A stretch of DNA of 64,000 nucleotides from Rhynchopus sp. YZ270_cl-10. Its lineage: Eukaryota > Euglenozoa > Diplonemea > Diplonemida > Diplonemidae. The stretch spans positions 992,001 through 1,056,000 of the forward strand of contig OZ037929.1 of NCBI GenBank assembly GCA_964035575.1, written 5' to 3'. Both the position numbers and the translations under genes were made by a program. Positions 28,190 to 38,233 of this stretch are shown here, in pieces. The first letter of the stretch is position 1. Each line of letters starts with the position of its first letter. The notes under the pieces are model-generated. The model had not been told where the DNA came from. It did not search any database and saw only the letters and a list, made by a program, of their open reading frames with translations.

Positions 28190-31015
28190 TTAGTTTTCGT
28201 TGAAATGTTGCGTCTTCAAAGTGAAAATCACGTTATTTTGATGTACATGATGGCTTTTTTGTTTCACCTGGTCAAGCATTGCCACCACAGAAGATGAAAA
28301 CTTCGTCAATGGCATTGTGGAGTTCTGCTTCGACAGCAGATCAGCACGCAGGGCTATGGTGGGGTTGGCTGAGTGTGTCTTTTTTAGGCCCCCCTTTTTC
28401 GCTTTCTCCTGTTCCGCTCTCTCCTCTTTCGCGTTCTCCTTTTTCGCTTTCTTCCGTTTCGCTATCTCCTGTTTTGCTTGCTTCTTTTTCGCTTTCTTCT
28501 CTCTCGCTCTTTTCTCACTCTCCTTTTTCTCACTCTTCCGTAGCGCTTTCAGCTCTGCCATTTTCTTCCGTTTCGCTTTCTTCTGTTTCTTCTGTTTCTT
28601 CCCTCCCTTCCGCCAGAAGACCAGGCAAGGCAGCGACTCCTCTTTCCAGAAGACCTGCAGCGCATCCAGACGCTTGCCCGGCTGCAGCACAATAGGCAAC
28701 CCCATCTCGACTACGCGGGACTGGAAGGAGTGGCTCGGCTTTTTGCATTTTCTCGAAGGCTTGAGACGCTCGTCGTGGTTGGGGTACTCCGTGCCCTCAA
28801 GGACCTCGCTGATGTTGTTGAGGTCGGGGTACGAGATGTACGCCTTTGCAGCTGTGTTGTCCTCGATGTCGGGGAACGTACTGCGCCACTCCTCCGTCGA
28901 GAACGGTGATGTGTTGAGCGGCTTTCCGAGCATCGTCTTTTTGTCCCATTCATTGACAGGAACAATAAGGCTTGCGGAGATCTGGCTGTCCTCAGCCATG
29001 GTGAGCACGGAAATGTCGTCGCTGTCACGTTTCCGCTTCTTGCGTGTGTCGACCTTCGCCTTGATAGCTGCCGATGCTGCGAGGGGCGACTTCGCCTCGG
29101 ACAAGAACTTCTTGATGTTCGTCGACAACGGGTGTGCCTGCCCGACGAAGAGCATTGGAGGGGCCTTTGAGTTGCGCCGCCTGTCTGCACTGTTCTTAAT
29201 CTTGGCCTGCAGCTTCTTCAGAACAGGCAGGAAGACGCTGTCCTCGATGAACGGGAGCACGACGGTGCAGTGCCATGGTGGCGGGCAGTTGCTCATGTCC
29301 ACATGGAATGTCTCTGGGTAGTATTTGTGCAGGACAGAGTTCTTGGAGGTCACCTGCTTCACAAAGGCCTTCGGCAGCACCTTCGATGCGGTGGTCTCAG
29401 GGAGCACTGCGGTGAGCTGCTCGAAGGGTGCGTACGGCTTGGCAACTGCGTACAGCTCATTGTGCTTCATGTACTCAGAGATCTCGCCCACGTCGACACT
29501 GCTCAGGACAGGTGCGTAGTGGTATGGGTAGAACCACTCCCAAGAGGGGCACTCCTTGAAGTAGTAGGCCACAACCCAGTTCAGGCCTTTCAGGTATTCG
29601 AAGACGATCTTCTTGCGCAGCTGGCCCGAGTCTGTCTGAGAAGGGTTGTGACCGAGGTCGTTGAGCTCCTCTGTGAAGCAGTTGTCGTAGTAACGCTTCT
29701 CCCACCCCTCTGTGCCCACGAGGACCTTGTCGCTGCCCTTCGCCTCTGCGATGTCACGCTCGATGTGCATGTCCAGGTGGTACTTCACCTGCTGCTTGAA
29801 CACACGGACACGGTCTGCCTGGCTCATCTGCAGACATTCCACAACAGAGGGTGGTGCCTGCAGGGGTTTGCTCTGCATAGATTCTGCGAGGGCGTTGAGG
29901 GAGTCCTGGCTGCTGACACTTCTGAAGTTGGACTTCAGCTTCTCAATCATGATGCACAGAAGGTCGAAGTTGATGTCGCCGTTGTCTGTCAGGTAGCCGC
30001 CGTTGAACTGAGGGAAGCACTCAATATAGGCCAGCAGGGCGACTGCGATGGCGTTGTGCTGGATCTTCATTCCGGGGACGTGCGGGAGGAAGTCGTTCCC
30101 GACGAGGCAGAAGCACAGCGTCAGGTCGTCAATCATGCGGGCCAGCACCTTGCCTTCATCGGGGATATTGCTGTTGTTGAGGATCGGCTGGAAGCACTTT
30201 GCGAAGTAGCCTTCAATCACCGACACCACGAGGTATTTGAACGACGACTGCCGCCTGCTTGCACCACGCAGGATGTACATATGCGGGGTGCGGATGGAAA
30301 GCGCACGCATGATCAGGTCTGCATCCTCACCGACAATGCAGTGCGTTGTGTTCGGCTTGTAGCCGTCCTGCAGACGCTGGCGCTTGATGTACTGAATGAT
30401 CTTATGCTCACCCTCACCTGGCTCGTTCGCATCGGAGAGGATGACAGCAAGGTTGGCCCACTTCGGGTCGCTGTTGAGACGAAGCTGAATGTAGTACCGC
30501 AGTGTGGCGGACACCTTCACCATGAAGGGCGTGCCTGGGGTGATCACGTTTGAGTCCCACTGCTTCAGGAGGTCGTCGCTGGGTGGGGGTATTTGGCATT
30601 CGTTCCACTCCTCCTTGACCTGGGAGATGATGTCCGCCTCCATCTTGGAAAGCTGTGCACCACGGAAGCGGCGTGTCCTCTGCTGGTTCATCTTGGCGCG
30701 CGGTGCAGTGCCGTCAATGGCAAGGAAGAGAAGCGTGGTGGGGCGGACCACGTCCATGATCTGGTCGACCTTGAGGCAGATGCGTGCCATCATCTCCTCC
30801 TCGGTTGCGGGGGAGTCTGTGTCGGGGTGGCAGCAGGGGTGGATGATGCCGTTCATATCAAGGTAGAGACAGTCCATCTGTGTGCGTGACAGCTTCACGT
30901 CGTTTGGGTTCTTCTCACGCTGCTCGTCCGTCACCTCGCTGCCAGGCTGGCGTGCGGTGACGAGACAGTTCCTACAGTGCTGCACCAGCCATCCAAAGAA
31001 GCCTGGGACACCCAT
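28190..31015 (-). CDS. XRN2-like exoribonuclease, array copy 3 (941 aa), zinc finger lost
   Basis: Same architecture as copy 2: complete exonuclease core, no CCCH finger, and the same Lys/Ala-rich tail. It differs from copies 1 and 2 by in-frame changes: VTDEQREKNP near the N-terminus, a shorter loop after MYILRGA (RRQSSFKYL in place of a Pro/Arg-rich insert), RALSIRTPH, and GHNPSQTDSG in place of RSVGRCSPSQTDSD. The short forms keep the frame and sit in loops outside the catalytic motifs, so the gene looks functional. Its 5' flank is also the most divergent of the three. Copy 3 may represent an older version from which the copy 2 C-terminal half was derived. Confidence 0.9.
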   Translation of the reverse strand: MGVPGFFGWLVQHCRNCLVTARQPGSEVTDEQREKNPNDVKLSRTQMDCLYLDMNGIIHPCCHPDTDSPATEEEMMARICLKVDQIMDVVRPTTLLFLAIDGTAPRAKMNQQRTRRFRGAQLSKMEADIISQVKEEWNECQIPPPSDDLLKQWDSNVITPGTPFMVKVSATLRYYIQLRLNSDPKWANLAVILSDANEPGEGEHKIIQYIKRQRLQDGYKPNTTHCIVGEDADLIMRALSIRTPHMYILRGASRRQSSFKYLVVSVIEGYFAKCFQPILNNSNIPDEGKVLARMIDDLTLCFCLVGNDFLPHVPGMKIQHNAIAVALLAYIECFPQFNGGYLTDNGDINFDLLCIMIEKLKSNFRSVSSQDSLNALAESMQSKPLQAPPSVVECLQMSQADRVRVFKQQVKYHLDMHIERDIAEAKGSDKVLVGTEGWEKRYYDNCFTEELNDLGHNPSQTDSGQLRKKIVFEYLKGLNWVVAYYFKECPSWEWFYPYHYAPVLSSVDVGEISEYMKHNELYAVAKPYAPFEQLTAVLPETTASKVLPKAFVKQVTSKNSVLHKYYPETFHVDMSNCPPPWHCTVVLPFIEDSVFLPVLKKLQAKIKNSADRRRNSKAPPMLFVGQAHPLSTNIKKFLSEAKSPLAASAAIKAKVDTRKKRKRDSDDISVLTMAEDSQISASLIVPVNEWDKKTMLGKPLNTSPFSTEEWRSTFPDIEDNTAAKAYISYPDLNNISEVLEGTEYPNHDERLKPSRKCKKPSHSFQSRVVEMGLPIVLQPGKRLDALQVFWKEESLPCLVFWRKGGKKQKKQKKAKRKKMAELKALRKSEKKESEKRAREKKAKKKQAKQEIAKRKKAKKENAKEERAEQEKAKKGGLKKTHSANPTIALRADLLSKQNSTMPLTKFSSSVVAMLDQVKQKSHHVHQNNVIFTLKTQHFNEN

Positions 31016-31559
31016 GGTTTGTTTGTTATCTGTAGAGGGTGGGTGGATTGGTTGGAATATCGAAATTCAGCGAGAGAGAAAAAAAAAAAAAAAAACAGTG
31101 TGAAGTGAAGGTGAAGTGCATCAACAAAAGGGGTAAAAGGGTTAGGGAGTGATTGCTTCAATCAGTTTGTCGCATACATTCGTGAGTTCACGTTTCAAGT
31201 CAAAAATGTTGTTACAAATTCGAAAAGACTGTACACACGTACCAAGAAGTATCGATGACGCAAACGATGCAGGGGCAGTAGGAAAAAACTGGGAAAGTAA
31301 GTGGGGTAAAGGCAACATGCGATATTTATTGTCGTAAACTGCGAATCGCAGCTAACATTCTCTCTGACAGCACGTTGTTCTTGTTGTATTGGCATTCCCA
31401 AATACACCGCATCCCTGCGAGGTTGATGCAACTGTATTCCATTTTGTTCTGAGGGCCAAAACATAACATGTAAATGAATATAGCGTAAGGTAAAAGACAA
31501 ACGACGTGTCATGTGCAGTTCCGCATGCTTCATGAGGTGCTGCATGTAGAACTTCTCAT
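31016..31559. other. Spacer between XRN2 copy 3 and the array remnant
   Basis: Matches the other spacers but lacks the MITE: the single ATATA at 31478-31482 is the empty target site. The conserved upstream motif of copy 3 is at 31051-31070. No gene is seen. Confidence 0.8.
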
Positions 31560-32429
31560 TCATGTCACAAATAATGTCCGCAATGGCAGGAGAACTGCTA
31601 GCACGCATTGAGATACCACAGGTCTGATGAAAGCGGGTGTCACCTTGCATAAAGGCGTTGTGGAAGCAAAAAGCGACAACATTCTTGTCCTCCTGTTCAG
31701 CATAGAGAGTGTGCTTAGTTTTCGTTGAAATGCGTCTTTCGTCTTTAAAGTGAAGGCCACGTTGTTCTGATGTGCATGATGGCTTGTTTGTCTTGCCTGG
31801 TCAAGCATTGCCACCACAGAAGATGAAAACTTCGTCAATGGCAGTGTGCAGTGCTGCTTGGATAGCAGTTCAGCACGCAGGGCTATGATGGGGTTGGCTG
31901 GGTGTGTCTTTTTTAGGCCCCCCTTTTTCGCGTTCTCCTGTTCCGCTCTCTCCTCTTTCGCTTTCTTCCGTTCCATCTGTCTCGCTCTCTCCTCCGTCGC
32001 TCTCTCTTCCGCTTGCGGGTGTCGCGCTCTCTTCTCTCGCGATTTCTTTTTCGCTTGCATGTTTCTCGCTAGTTGCTCACTCCTCTCCCGTTTCGCTTTC
32101 TCCTTTGCCATTTTCCTCTCTTTCGGGCTCATCTGTTTCGCTTTCTTCTGTTCCTTTTTGAGGGGCAGAGTAAGAGATCCAGGTGGGGACTCAGCGTTGC
32201 TCGCTGCTGCCTTGACTGACTCTACGTAAGCATTGTTCTGCATATTGAGTGCACGCAGGGCTTCGATGGCTTCAATGGCATCGGCTGAGTGTGTCTCTTG
32301 TAGGCCTCCCTTTTGCGCTTTCTTCCGTTTCGCTCTCTCCTTTAGCGCGTTCTTTTTCGCTTTCTTGTATCTCGCTTTTTTCTCCCGTTTCGCTTGCTCC
32401 TTTGCCATTTTCCTCTCTTTCGGGCTCAT
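31560..32429 (-). pseudogene. Remnant of a fourth XRN2-like gene: C-terminal tail without exonuclease core
   Basis: An ATG-initiated 289-codon frame with no exonuclease domain. It is a Lys/Glu/Arg-rich protein containing two tail modules in series: one like the end of copy 1 (QKGGLQETHSADAIEAIEAL, VKAAASNAESPPGS) and one like copies 2 and 3 (KKGGLKKTHPANPIIALRA, LTKFSSSVVAMLDQ). MSPKERKMAKE occurs twice. Directly upstream (32461-32630) is the same 5' flank that precedes the intact genes, including the conserved motif at 32521-32540. The simplest reading is deletion of the catalytic region between 5' flank and tail. The frame is open, so a short basic protein could still be made, but nothing shows that it is. 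Confidence 0.7.
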
Positions 32430-32980
32430 CTGTTTCGCTATATTCTGTGTCTTCTCTTCCTTCTGTGGTGGTGATAGGATGTGGGTGGGGGGGAATCAAA
32501 AGGTGGCGATTTTTTCATTGGTTGGAATATCGAAATTCAGCGAGAGAAAACAAAAAAAAAAAATACTGTGAAGTGAAGGTGACGTCCATCAACAATAGGG
32601 GTAAAAGGGTTAGGGAGTGGGAGGGTGGTCGGGGGGAGGATCTTAGTGGAGAACAGCAACAGTCGCCAAAGGTTGTCAGAGAGACAGAGAGGGTCATGTG
32701 CACGTTTTGTTTTTGTTTTTTTTTTCAGTTGGTTTATAAAAAAGTGAGAGCCAAAAAAAATAGGGGAAAAAACACACAATAAAAAGCAAACACACGCGAA
32801 ATTACATTTGGAAAAGAAAAAAAATCCCTAAAACAATGGGTGGCTCAAAAATAAACGTCGGAAGCCAAAGCAAAAGAGGCAAGCAACTGCCCTCCTGCGT
32901 CAGCGACAACAAAAAGCAAATGAAAGGATCAGGTAAACGCAACTACGTGCGTTGGTACGTCAACCTGCTGCGGGTGGTGC
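32430..32980. other. 5' flank of the XRN2 remnant and 3' flank of the cathepsin gene
   Basis: Sequence up to about 32630 matches the XRN2 5' flanks. From there to the cathepsin stop codon the DNA is unique and A/T-rich, with no gene seen. Confidence 0.65.
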
Positions 32981-33967
32981 TCAGACGATCGAGGTCACAG
33001 GGGACTCGTTCAGGCCGCACTCGTTCGAGCCGTAGGACACACGGATGTATCCAGACTCTCCCCAGGTCGGTCCCCAGGAGTTCTTGATGATCCAGTAGTC
33101 AGCGCCGTATCCGACAATGAGCACTCCGTGGTCAAGCTGGCATCCGAAGATTCCACAGCAGGTCGTCAGCACTCCTCCGGAGTACGACTGCCACTTCTGG
33201 GCGTCAACGGCGATGGAGAGGGGTCCTCCGGTGGAGACGAAGGTCTTCATCTGTGCCTCGGTGTGGGTGATGTCCTTGTACGACGAGATGGTGGCTCCGA
33301 CGGCCTTGCCGGTCAGGGACTCGCAGTCGTGGCGGATTCCGGTGCCCGACTTGTAGGGGTACGAGTCCTCAGTCACGATGTCTCCGTTGTGGTTCGAGAT
33401 CAGCCACTTCAGGGCGTTGTCCATCAGTCCTCCGTTGCAGCCCTGGTCGACCTTGTCGCACGACACAAGCTCCTGCTCGGACACCGAGGTCAGGGTCTTG
33501 CCGGACAGCTGCCACTGTCCCTCAATTCCTCCGGTGGTGGAGAACGCCCAGCACGATCCGCACTGTGCCTGGTTCTTCACGTGGGTCACGGCACCAGCGG
33601 ACCTCCAGTCCTTGGAGTCGGCGGCGACGGCCACCTGCTCCTCAGTGAACATGGCAGGGGGCGACTGCTTCTTCTCCACCTTCATGTTGTGGTACGACTT
33701 GAACTCAGCGGCGGACATGTCAGAGAACACGTTCATCCCGAACTGGGCTCCCTTGGTCTGCTCCTTCTCGAAACGGGACGCCTTCAGCATGTTGGCGGTG
33801 AAGATCCCGTAGCGGCGCTGCTCCTCCGCGATGCTGGAGTACTGCTTGCCGTGGTCGGCCTTGAAGGTGTTCCACAGAAGCTGGGAGTTGGCACGCACGT
33901 ACTGCTCGGAGTACCCGTGGGCCTGGCTCGCCAGGAGGGCACACACAACAAGGGAAAGGGTACGCAT
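32981..33967 (-). CDS. Secreted cathepsin L-like cysteine protease (papain family C1A, 328 aa)
   Basis: Predicted endopeptidase made as an inactive precursor for a lysosome-like compartment or secretion. A signal peptide (MRTLSLVVCALLASQAHG) is followed by an I29-type inhibitory propeptide (about 28-88) with an ERFNIN-like EEQRRYGIFTAN and a GMNVFSDMSAAEF segment. The mature enzyme starts near DSKDWRSAGAVT (118). The catalytic set is complete: oxyanion Gln133, Cys139 in QCGSCWAF, His280 in LDHGVLIVGYG and Asn296 in KNSWG. GCNGG (177-180 region) is typical of the family. CGIFGCQLDH places cysteines near the active-site histidine in an unusual way. The length is normal and there is no intron. 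Confidence 0.95.
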   Translation of the reverse strand: MRTLSLVVCALLASQAHGYSEQYVRANSQLLWNTFKADHGKQYSSIAEEQRRYGIFTANMLKASRFEKEQTKGAQFGMNVFSDMSAAEFKSYHNMKVEKKQSPPAMFTEEQVAVAADSKDWRSAGAVTHVKNQAQCGSCWAFSTTGGIEGQWQLSGKTLTSVSEQELVSCDKVDQGCNGGLMDNALKWLISNHNGDIVTEDSYPYKSGTGIRHDCESLTGKAVGATISSYKDITHTEAQMKTFVSTGGPLSIAVDAQKWQSYSGGVLTTCCGIFGCQLDHGVLIVGYGADYWIIKNSWGPTWGESGYIRVSYGSNECGLNESPVTSIV

Positions 33968-34612
33968 TTTTTAGTTTTCCTGTATTTTTTAAAACGTGAT
34001 ATGGTGGTCCTTGCTCTGCAGGATAGCTGCCCAACATCTGCTGTACTGCAACACAGGACTGCAGACACAAACACCTAACTCATCGAGATGATGACAACAG
34101 CAAGACGTGCAGCACCTCTCATACGCCATACACGATGCACGGTGCACAATGCACGGTGCCATCCACAAGAGTATCGGTACAAACCCCTACACGCAAGAGA
34201 ACGCAAAAGCGCTGTAACACAAAGTAATTCAAGGGGACTTTTTTTTTTTTGTGGATCATTTTGAGAATGGGATTTTGTATGGGCCCCCTCCCATCCCTTT
34301 CCCGCGTGGGACAAACTCTGTGATGCTCAAACTACAGCAACAAAAAAACAAAACAAAAATAGGAAGTGGAAAATACAACATAGAAAATGTGGGCTTTTTT
34401 GTGGGTACGACCATATAGAGTCTAGTGAGTCAGATGGGTGGCAATGTGTCTTGCCTAGAATTGAGAAGAACCAAGGGATAGTTGGTAAAAAAAAGGATGG
34501 TAGCAACCCTCTTGCGTTTAGTCACGTTAGGAAAGAATTTTTGTTTGATTTTTTTTTAGATCAATGTCACAAGATATCAGCTGGGAAAGAAAAGAAATAT
34601 AAACAATAAAGT

Positions 34613-34649
34613 TTGACTTGAAATACAACAGCCCGCTGACAGTGTACTT
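34613..34649 (+). repeat. Family C element, copy 2
   Basis: GACTTGAAATACAACAGCCC then GCTGACAGTGTAC. Here CAGC/GCTG and TACA/TGTA form a compact nested hairpin. First member of a C-B-A cluster. Confidence 0.65.
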
Positions 34650-34678
34650 TAAACACTTCAAATAAAGTGATGTTGATA

Positions 34679-34709
34679 TGTACAAACGCCTCTGGGGACG
34701 CAAAGCACA
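34679..34709 (+). repeat. Family B hairpin, copy 1
   Basis: TGTAC ... GCACA around the conserved ACGCCTCTGGGGACGC. The outermost A-T pair of other copies is T-A here, a compensatory change. Middle member of the C-B-A cluster. Confidence 0.6.
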
Positions 34710-34743
34710 GACAACTCCACGGACAAAAATAAAAGAAGAAACA

Positions 34744-34782
34744 GTTTATAAGATGACCCTACGGCTCCCGAGTCACCTTGAA
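34744..34782 (+). repeat. Family A hairpin, copy 2
   Basis: GTTTATAAGATGA ... TCACCTTGAAA. The inner stem is CT-CGG/CCG-AG instead of CTAAGC/GCTTAG, so both sides changed together. Last member of the C-B-A cluster. Confidence 0.65.
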
Positions 34783-35049
34783 ATAAAAGGACACTGTACT
34801 GATGTACATCGTGTATGTGTGACCCGCTCGCTTTTGTCTGTAATGTTTTCAGACACTCGCTGTGGTTACTGTTGTGAACTGAACTAGAGTGGCGGGGGGG
34901 TGAGAAGAAGGGGGAAAGAACAAAACGTTGTGATAGAGTTGCCCTGCAATTGCTTTGGTTGCAAATGCATTCGTTTTGAATTAAACTTTTGCACAAAAAA
35001 AAAAAACAAAAAACAAAAAACTGTGCAACAAAAAAAGGGTGACATTAAT

Positions 35050-35090
35050 AGTGCAAACGCCTCGTAGGACGCAACGCACCGACACTCTGT
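35050..35090 (+). repeat. Family B hairpin, copy 2
   Basis: AGTGC-AAACGCCTCGTAGGACGC-AAC-GCACC, followed by GACACTC as in other copies. GTGC/GCAC closes the hairpin. Confidence 0.6.
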
Positions 35091-35159
35091 GGGGCTTACT
35101 CGAACCCAGGAGTGTTCCACTACGGAGTTGTTAGTACCACTGTACAGCAGGCACACGAC

Positions 35160-35322
35160 GGTGAAGTAAATGACTTGCCTTGTGGTTTTACTTGATAATC
35201 GTTGGAGTAGTGTAGTTGCCTCGGTTGTGTTGCCACAGTTGTGCTATCTCCACTGTCTACTTATAACGGTGAAGCCATAAGTAAAACCACGTCAAAACCA
35301 AGTCAAGTCATTTACTTCACCG
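35160..35322. repeat. Inverted repeat flanking a family D element
   Basis: GGTGAAGTAAATGACTTG...GTGGTTTTACTT (35160-35193) returns inverted at 35280-35322, the right arm being a few bases longer. The roughly 85 bp between the arms holds the family D element. This is a foldback structure without an obvious target duplication. Confidence 0.7.
35202..35254 (+). repeat. Family D element, copy 1
   Basis: TTGGAGTAGTGTAGTTGCCT, then TCGGTTGTGTTGCCACA and GTGCTATCTCCA. GGAG/CTCC and TAG/CTA pair. Close to the copy at 57706. Confidence 0.55.
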
Positions 35323-35708
35323 TGCACACACAGTCACTCCCCCCTGATTGGGAAGGGAAGGCGATCACATTATTTAAAGATTCAAGAAAAACACATTTCT
35401 TGGCGTCTCTGTTGAATCCAAGCGCAGGAGAACCGAATGGACCGGAGAGAATGCACGCAATCCCTGCGAATGGGAGAAAACTAATTCCATACACTTTCCA
35501 TTAAAAGAAGAGAACAAAAAGAACGTTCACAAATGATACATCCTGCCTCAAAGAGAAAAAATTACTTTGCAAATAAAAAGTAGGATACAGCCAAGTACAC
35601 CTTTCCCTGATTGTGTAGCATAGACCCGCTGCAGTAGCGGGCAATGGGCTGACTAAAAAAAAATGTAAAAGGGAAAACAGAACAGAACTGTGTTTAAAAT
35701 AGGTTGAA

Positions 35709-35750
35709 AATGCAAATGCGTCACCGTTCATCGGCGGACGCAGGTGCATT
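35709..35750 (+). repeat. Family B hairpin, divergent copy
   Basis: AATGC ... GCATT replaces AGTGC ... GCACT, a G-C to A-T compensatory change. The inner stem is TGCGTC/GACGCA. Assignment to family B rests on layout more than on identity. Confidence 0.4.
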
Positions 35751-35845
35751 GGTTAAAATGATCCTAGGTCTCGCATACTGAGCCAACATAATGAAAGTTG
35801 AATGAACGTCACAACTTTAACAAAAACAGAGGACATAACCCTAGC

Positions 35846-35947
35846 GCAGTGCTGTAAGAATACGTATAAGAATACGTATTCTGATACGTATTCTTAACGT
35901 ATTCTTACGAAGAATGCGTATAAGAATACGCATTCTCACAGCACTGC
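35846..35947. repeat. 102 bp palindromic element
   Basis: Begins GCAGTGCTGT and ends ACAGCACTGC. Between the ends are repeated GAATACGTATTC-type dyads, so the whole can fold into a long cruciform. The core GAATACGTATTC recurs in the palindrome at 57059. Confidence 0.75.
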
Positions 35948-36141
35948 CCTTGCGTGGGTGAGTGGGTGAGTACTGTGACGATCAGAGCCCAGAACACTAC
36001 CGCACAAAAAAAAAAAAAAAGGGCATGATGGTTTAGAAGGGAAAATTATTTCATATACATTCTTTTCCAAACGAAAAGAAGGCAAAGAGGGTGCGAAAAA
36101 TGTACCCTTGCTTTTTTGACATAGAAGAAAGAGAAAGAAAA

Positions 36142-36186
36142 GTTTATAAGATGAACCTAAGCCTCTCGTGCTTAGTCACCTTGAAA
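36142..36186 (+). repeat. Family A hairpin, copy 3
   Basis: The consensus copy: GTTTATAAGATGAACC, stem CTAAGC, loop CTCTCGT, stem GCTTAG, then TCACCTTGAAA. Confidence 0.65.
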
Positions 36187-37780
36187 GTGGAGTTGCCGAA
36201 TGCTGTACAGACAACCTTCTTCACGAAAAAGAATATATCCACACACCCACAAGCAGTACACTGAAGTCATGCTGCAACGAAAGAAGGAAAGTGAAAGATG
36301 AGCGTCTCTCATACCACAATCGATTGTTTCATATACTAACTATTCTACTGAATAGATGGTATAATAGGAATAATAAAACAATCAAGAAAAACAGAGAGTT
36401 TTTATTTTTGTGTTGAATGTCACGCCTACTTTTGTTACAACAGCCTTATTAGCTAACTTTGGGTGGTTTTTTCCTCCGGCAAAAAAATCCAACGACGAAA
36501 GTCAAAAATAGTAGGATCGGGGTAGGTAAAGTTGTTTTCGTTGATTGCACAAAATCCTCCTGTTTGAGGGATGATTTGGCGACCGTACCCCGGTAATACT
36601 ATTTCTCCTTTAAAGCGAGCTTCGTAGGAATAATAAAAACTGCAAATTGACATCCGACTTAGCTAAAAGGCTGGGGGGTACGGTTATAGTGAAGTTGACA
36701 TAAAATGGCACTGTCGTTGGTAATTATCGTCAGTTTGTATCAAGTGCTGCAAAATGGTTTTACACTACCGAAGGAAAAAGACCGAGACAACGAGAAAAAG
36801 AGAGAACAAAATAAACAAATTTTTCTATAAAAAAAAGGGGGGGAAACAGAGGTTTTTGAAGGCGCCGACACACCACCAAAAGGATCGGAACGTTCTCCGG
36901 GGGTTTGGCAACACGAGCAGCCCACTCTTAACCCCCCCGGAGCACCAGCTCATCCGTGCTGGGTGCACAAAAAAAAAAAAAGAGAAAGAATTCATAAAGC
37001 CACAGCAATACAAGACAACTACGCACATCCCACCCAAAATCATACATTTTGAGGCGATGGCATTTGCTCTTTAGCCCCTTAAGGGCATCAGACTCTACGT
37101 CGGGATGCGGGGGAGGTGTACTGAGGTGTACTGAGAGGGGTGTTGAAAAACCAGATGCTTCCAGACAACATTGGCCAAGAAGAAACAAACAGGGTTCTTC
37201 ACGAATAGAGTGGCAGCCCCACATTTTACAGAACCCGCGGAGCAAACCGTGGGGGTGGCTGTGGGATGTGGGTGCCACCTGCCCACCTACCCATCCTAAA
37301 TGCACTCTGCTGTGCAGAGCTTTAGATGGGTTTTTAGTGGGGTGAAATAGAAGAATACATGAGAGCACTAAAGGAGCGCTTCCACAAAAAAAAAAAAAAG
37401 AAAAAAGAAAAAAGAGAGAAAAGAAAGACGACTGCTGGAAAGAGGAGGTAATAAAGTAATAAAACGTGCCGAAAACACCTCAATCAATCAAGGACAGATC
37501 TATCGTTGGTTTTAAATATGTTTAGTTTCCAATCACACTTCGTGTGTGCAAAAAAAAATGCTTTGAAACCAATCAAAGCCTAAAGGGAAGGTCTATATCT
37601 TCCCAAAAAAGCGCCAACTCCAATAAGGGGTGTTAGCGCTTTGGGAGAACGTACCCCACCCACTTGTCTACACACCTGATAACCTAGGTACCTGTATGAC
37701 CAATCCTATGACAAGATGCATGACTACTTACATGACAAAAAACTGTATACCCTCCCATCCCCCACCCACACCCACACCCT

Positions 37781-37806
37781 GGCCATATTCTGCGCAAGAA
37801 TTACCC
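37781..37806 (-). repeat. Family E hairpin, copy 3
   Basis: On the minus strand it reads GGGTAATTCTTGCGCAGAAT then ATGGCC; 5 bp stem and TGCGC loop as in the other copies. A GTGTGGGTG tract follows. Confidence 0.6.
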
Positions 37807-38233
37807 ATTATTACTTCACCCACACCCTTAAACAGACTTATTTGAATACTGTGAAGGCGTTCATCAGGGAGACTACACACATTTTAGCATGCATTGCTCT
37901 AGGGGAATGAGACATGCGGCATCGTAAAGAAAACCCCTTAAGAAGAGAACGTAGCCTTGCAGAGAGCAGTGCACTGCAGTGGACCACGTGGCCTCTCCTC
38001 ATCATCACCTTTCTATGCCGTACACAGACGTCAGCCCCAAGGAAGCCAACACCGTCTCCTACAGAGGACCGCATTGTGCACGCATAAGACCTATCGTGCA
38101 CAAGACTATCGCACACCCTTTCTCGCTCCCCCTCCACCCCCTTGCTCTCCCCTCAAAGCAGTAATCTCAATGAGCCGAACAGACCTGTAAACATCTCTTG
38201 TGTCTGCGACTTCAACCCCTTTCCCTTGGCTAC

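Larger units (their letters stand above)
19829..32540 (-). repeat. XRN2 tandem array (three genes and one remnant)
   Basis: The DNA from about 20706 to 24229 recurs 3,960 bp further on at 24666-28189 with very few changes, and the 24230-27097 gene recurs at 28190-31015. A fourth unit at 31560-32540 keeps a 5' flank and a C-terminal tail only. Every unit is on the minus strand. Confidence 0.93.
33968..38233. other. 4.3 kb intergenic region rich in hairpin elements
   Basis: No recognisable gene on either strand. It contains a C-B-A cluster (34613-34782), three more B, A or D elements near 35.0-36.2 kb, an inverted repeat around a D element (35160-35322), a large palindrome (35846-35947), a segment shared with the 44 kb element (36694-36733) and a family E hairpin (37781). 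A 66-codon minus-strand frame at 36453-36653 has a protein-like composition but no family that I recognise. Confidence 0.55.

Noticed and set aside
21350..30553. 441- and 427-codon plus-strand frames opposite the XRN2 genes
   Set aside because: They are antisense shadows, repeated only because the sense genes are repeated, with no recognisable domain.
35085..35110. Possible tRNA T-arm (GGGTTCGAGT on the minus strand)
   Set aside because: The bases after the loop do not pair with the stem, and no anticodon arm or acceptor stem is present.
36142..36186. Family A as a hammerhead ribozyme
   Set aside because: GATGA ... GAAA is suggestive, but the required CUGANGA core is not present (AAGATGA instead) and no cleavage-site helix is seen.
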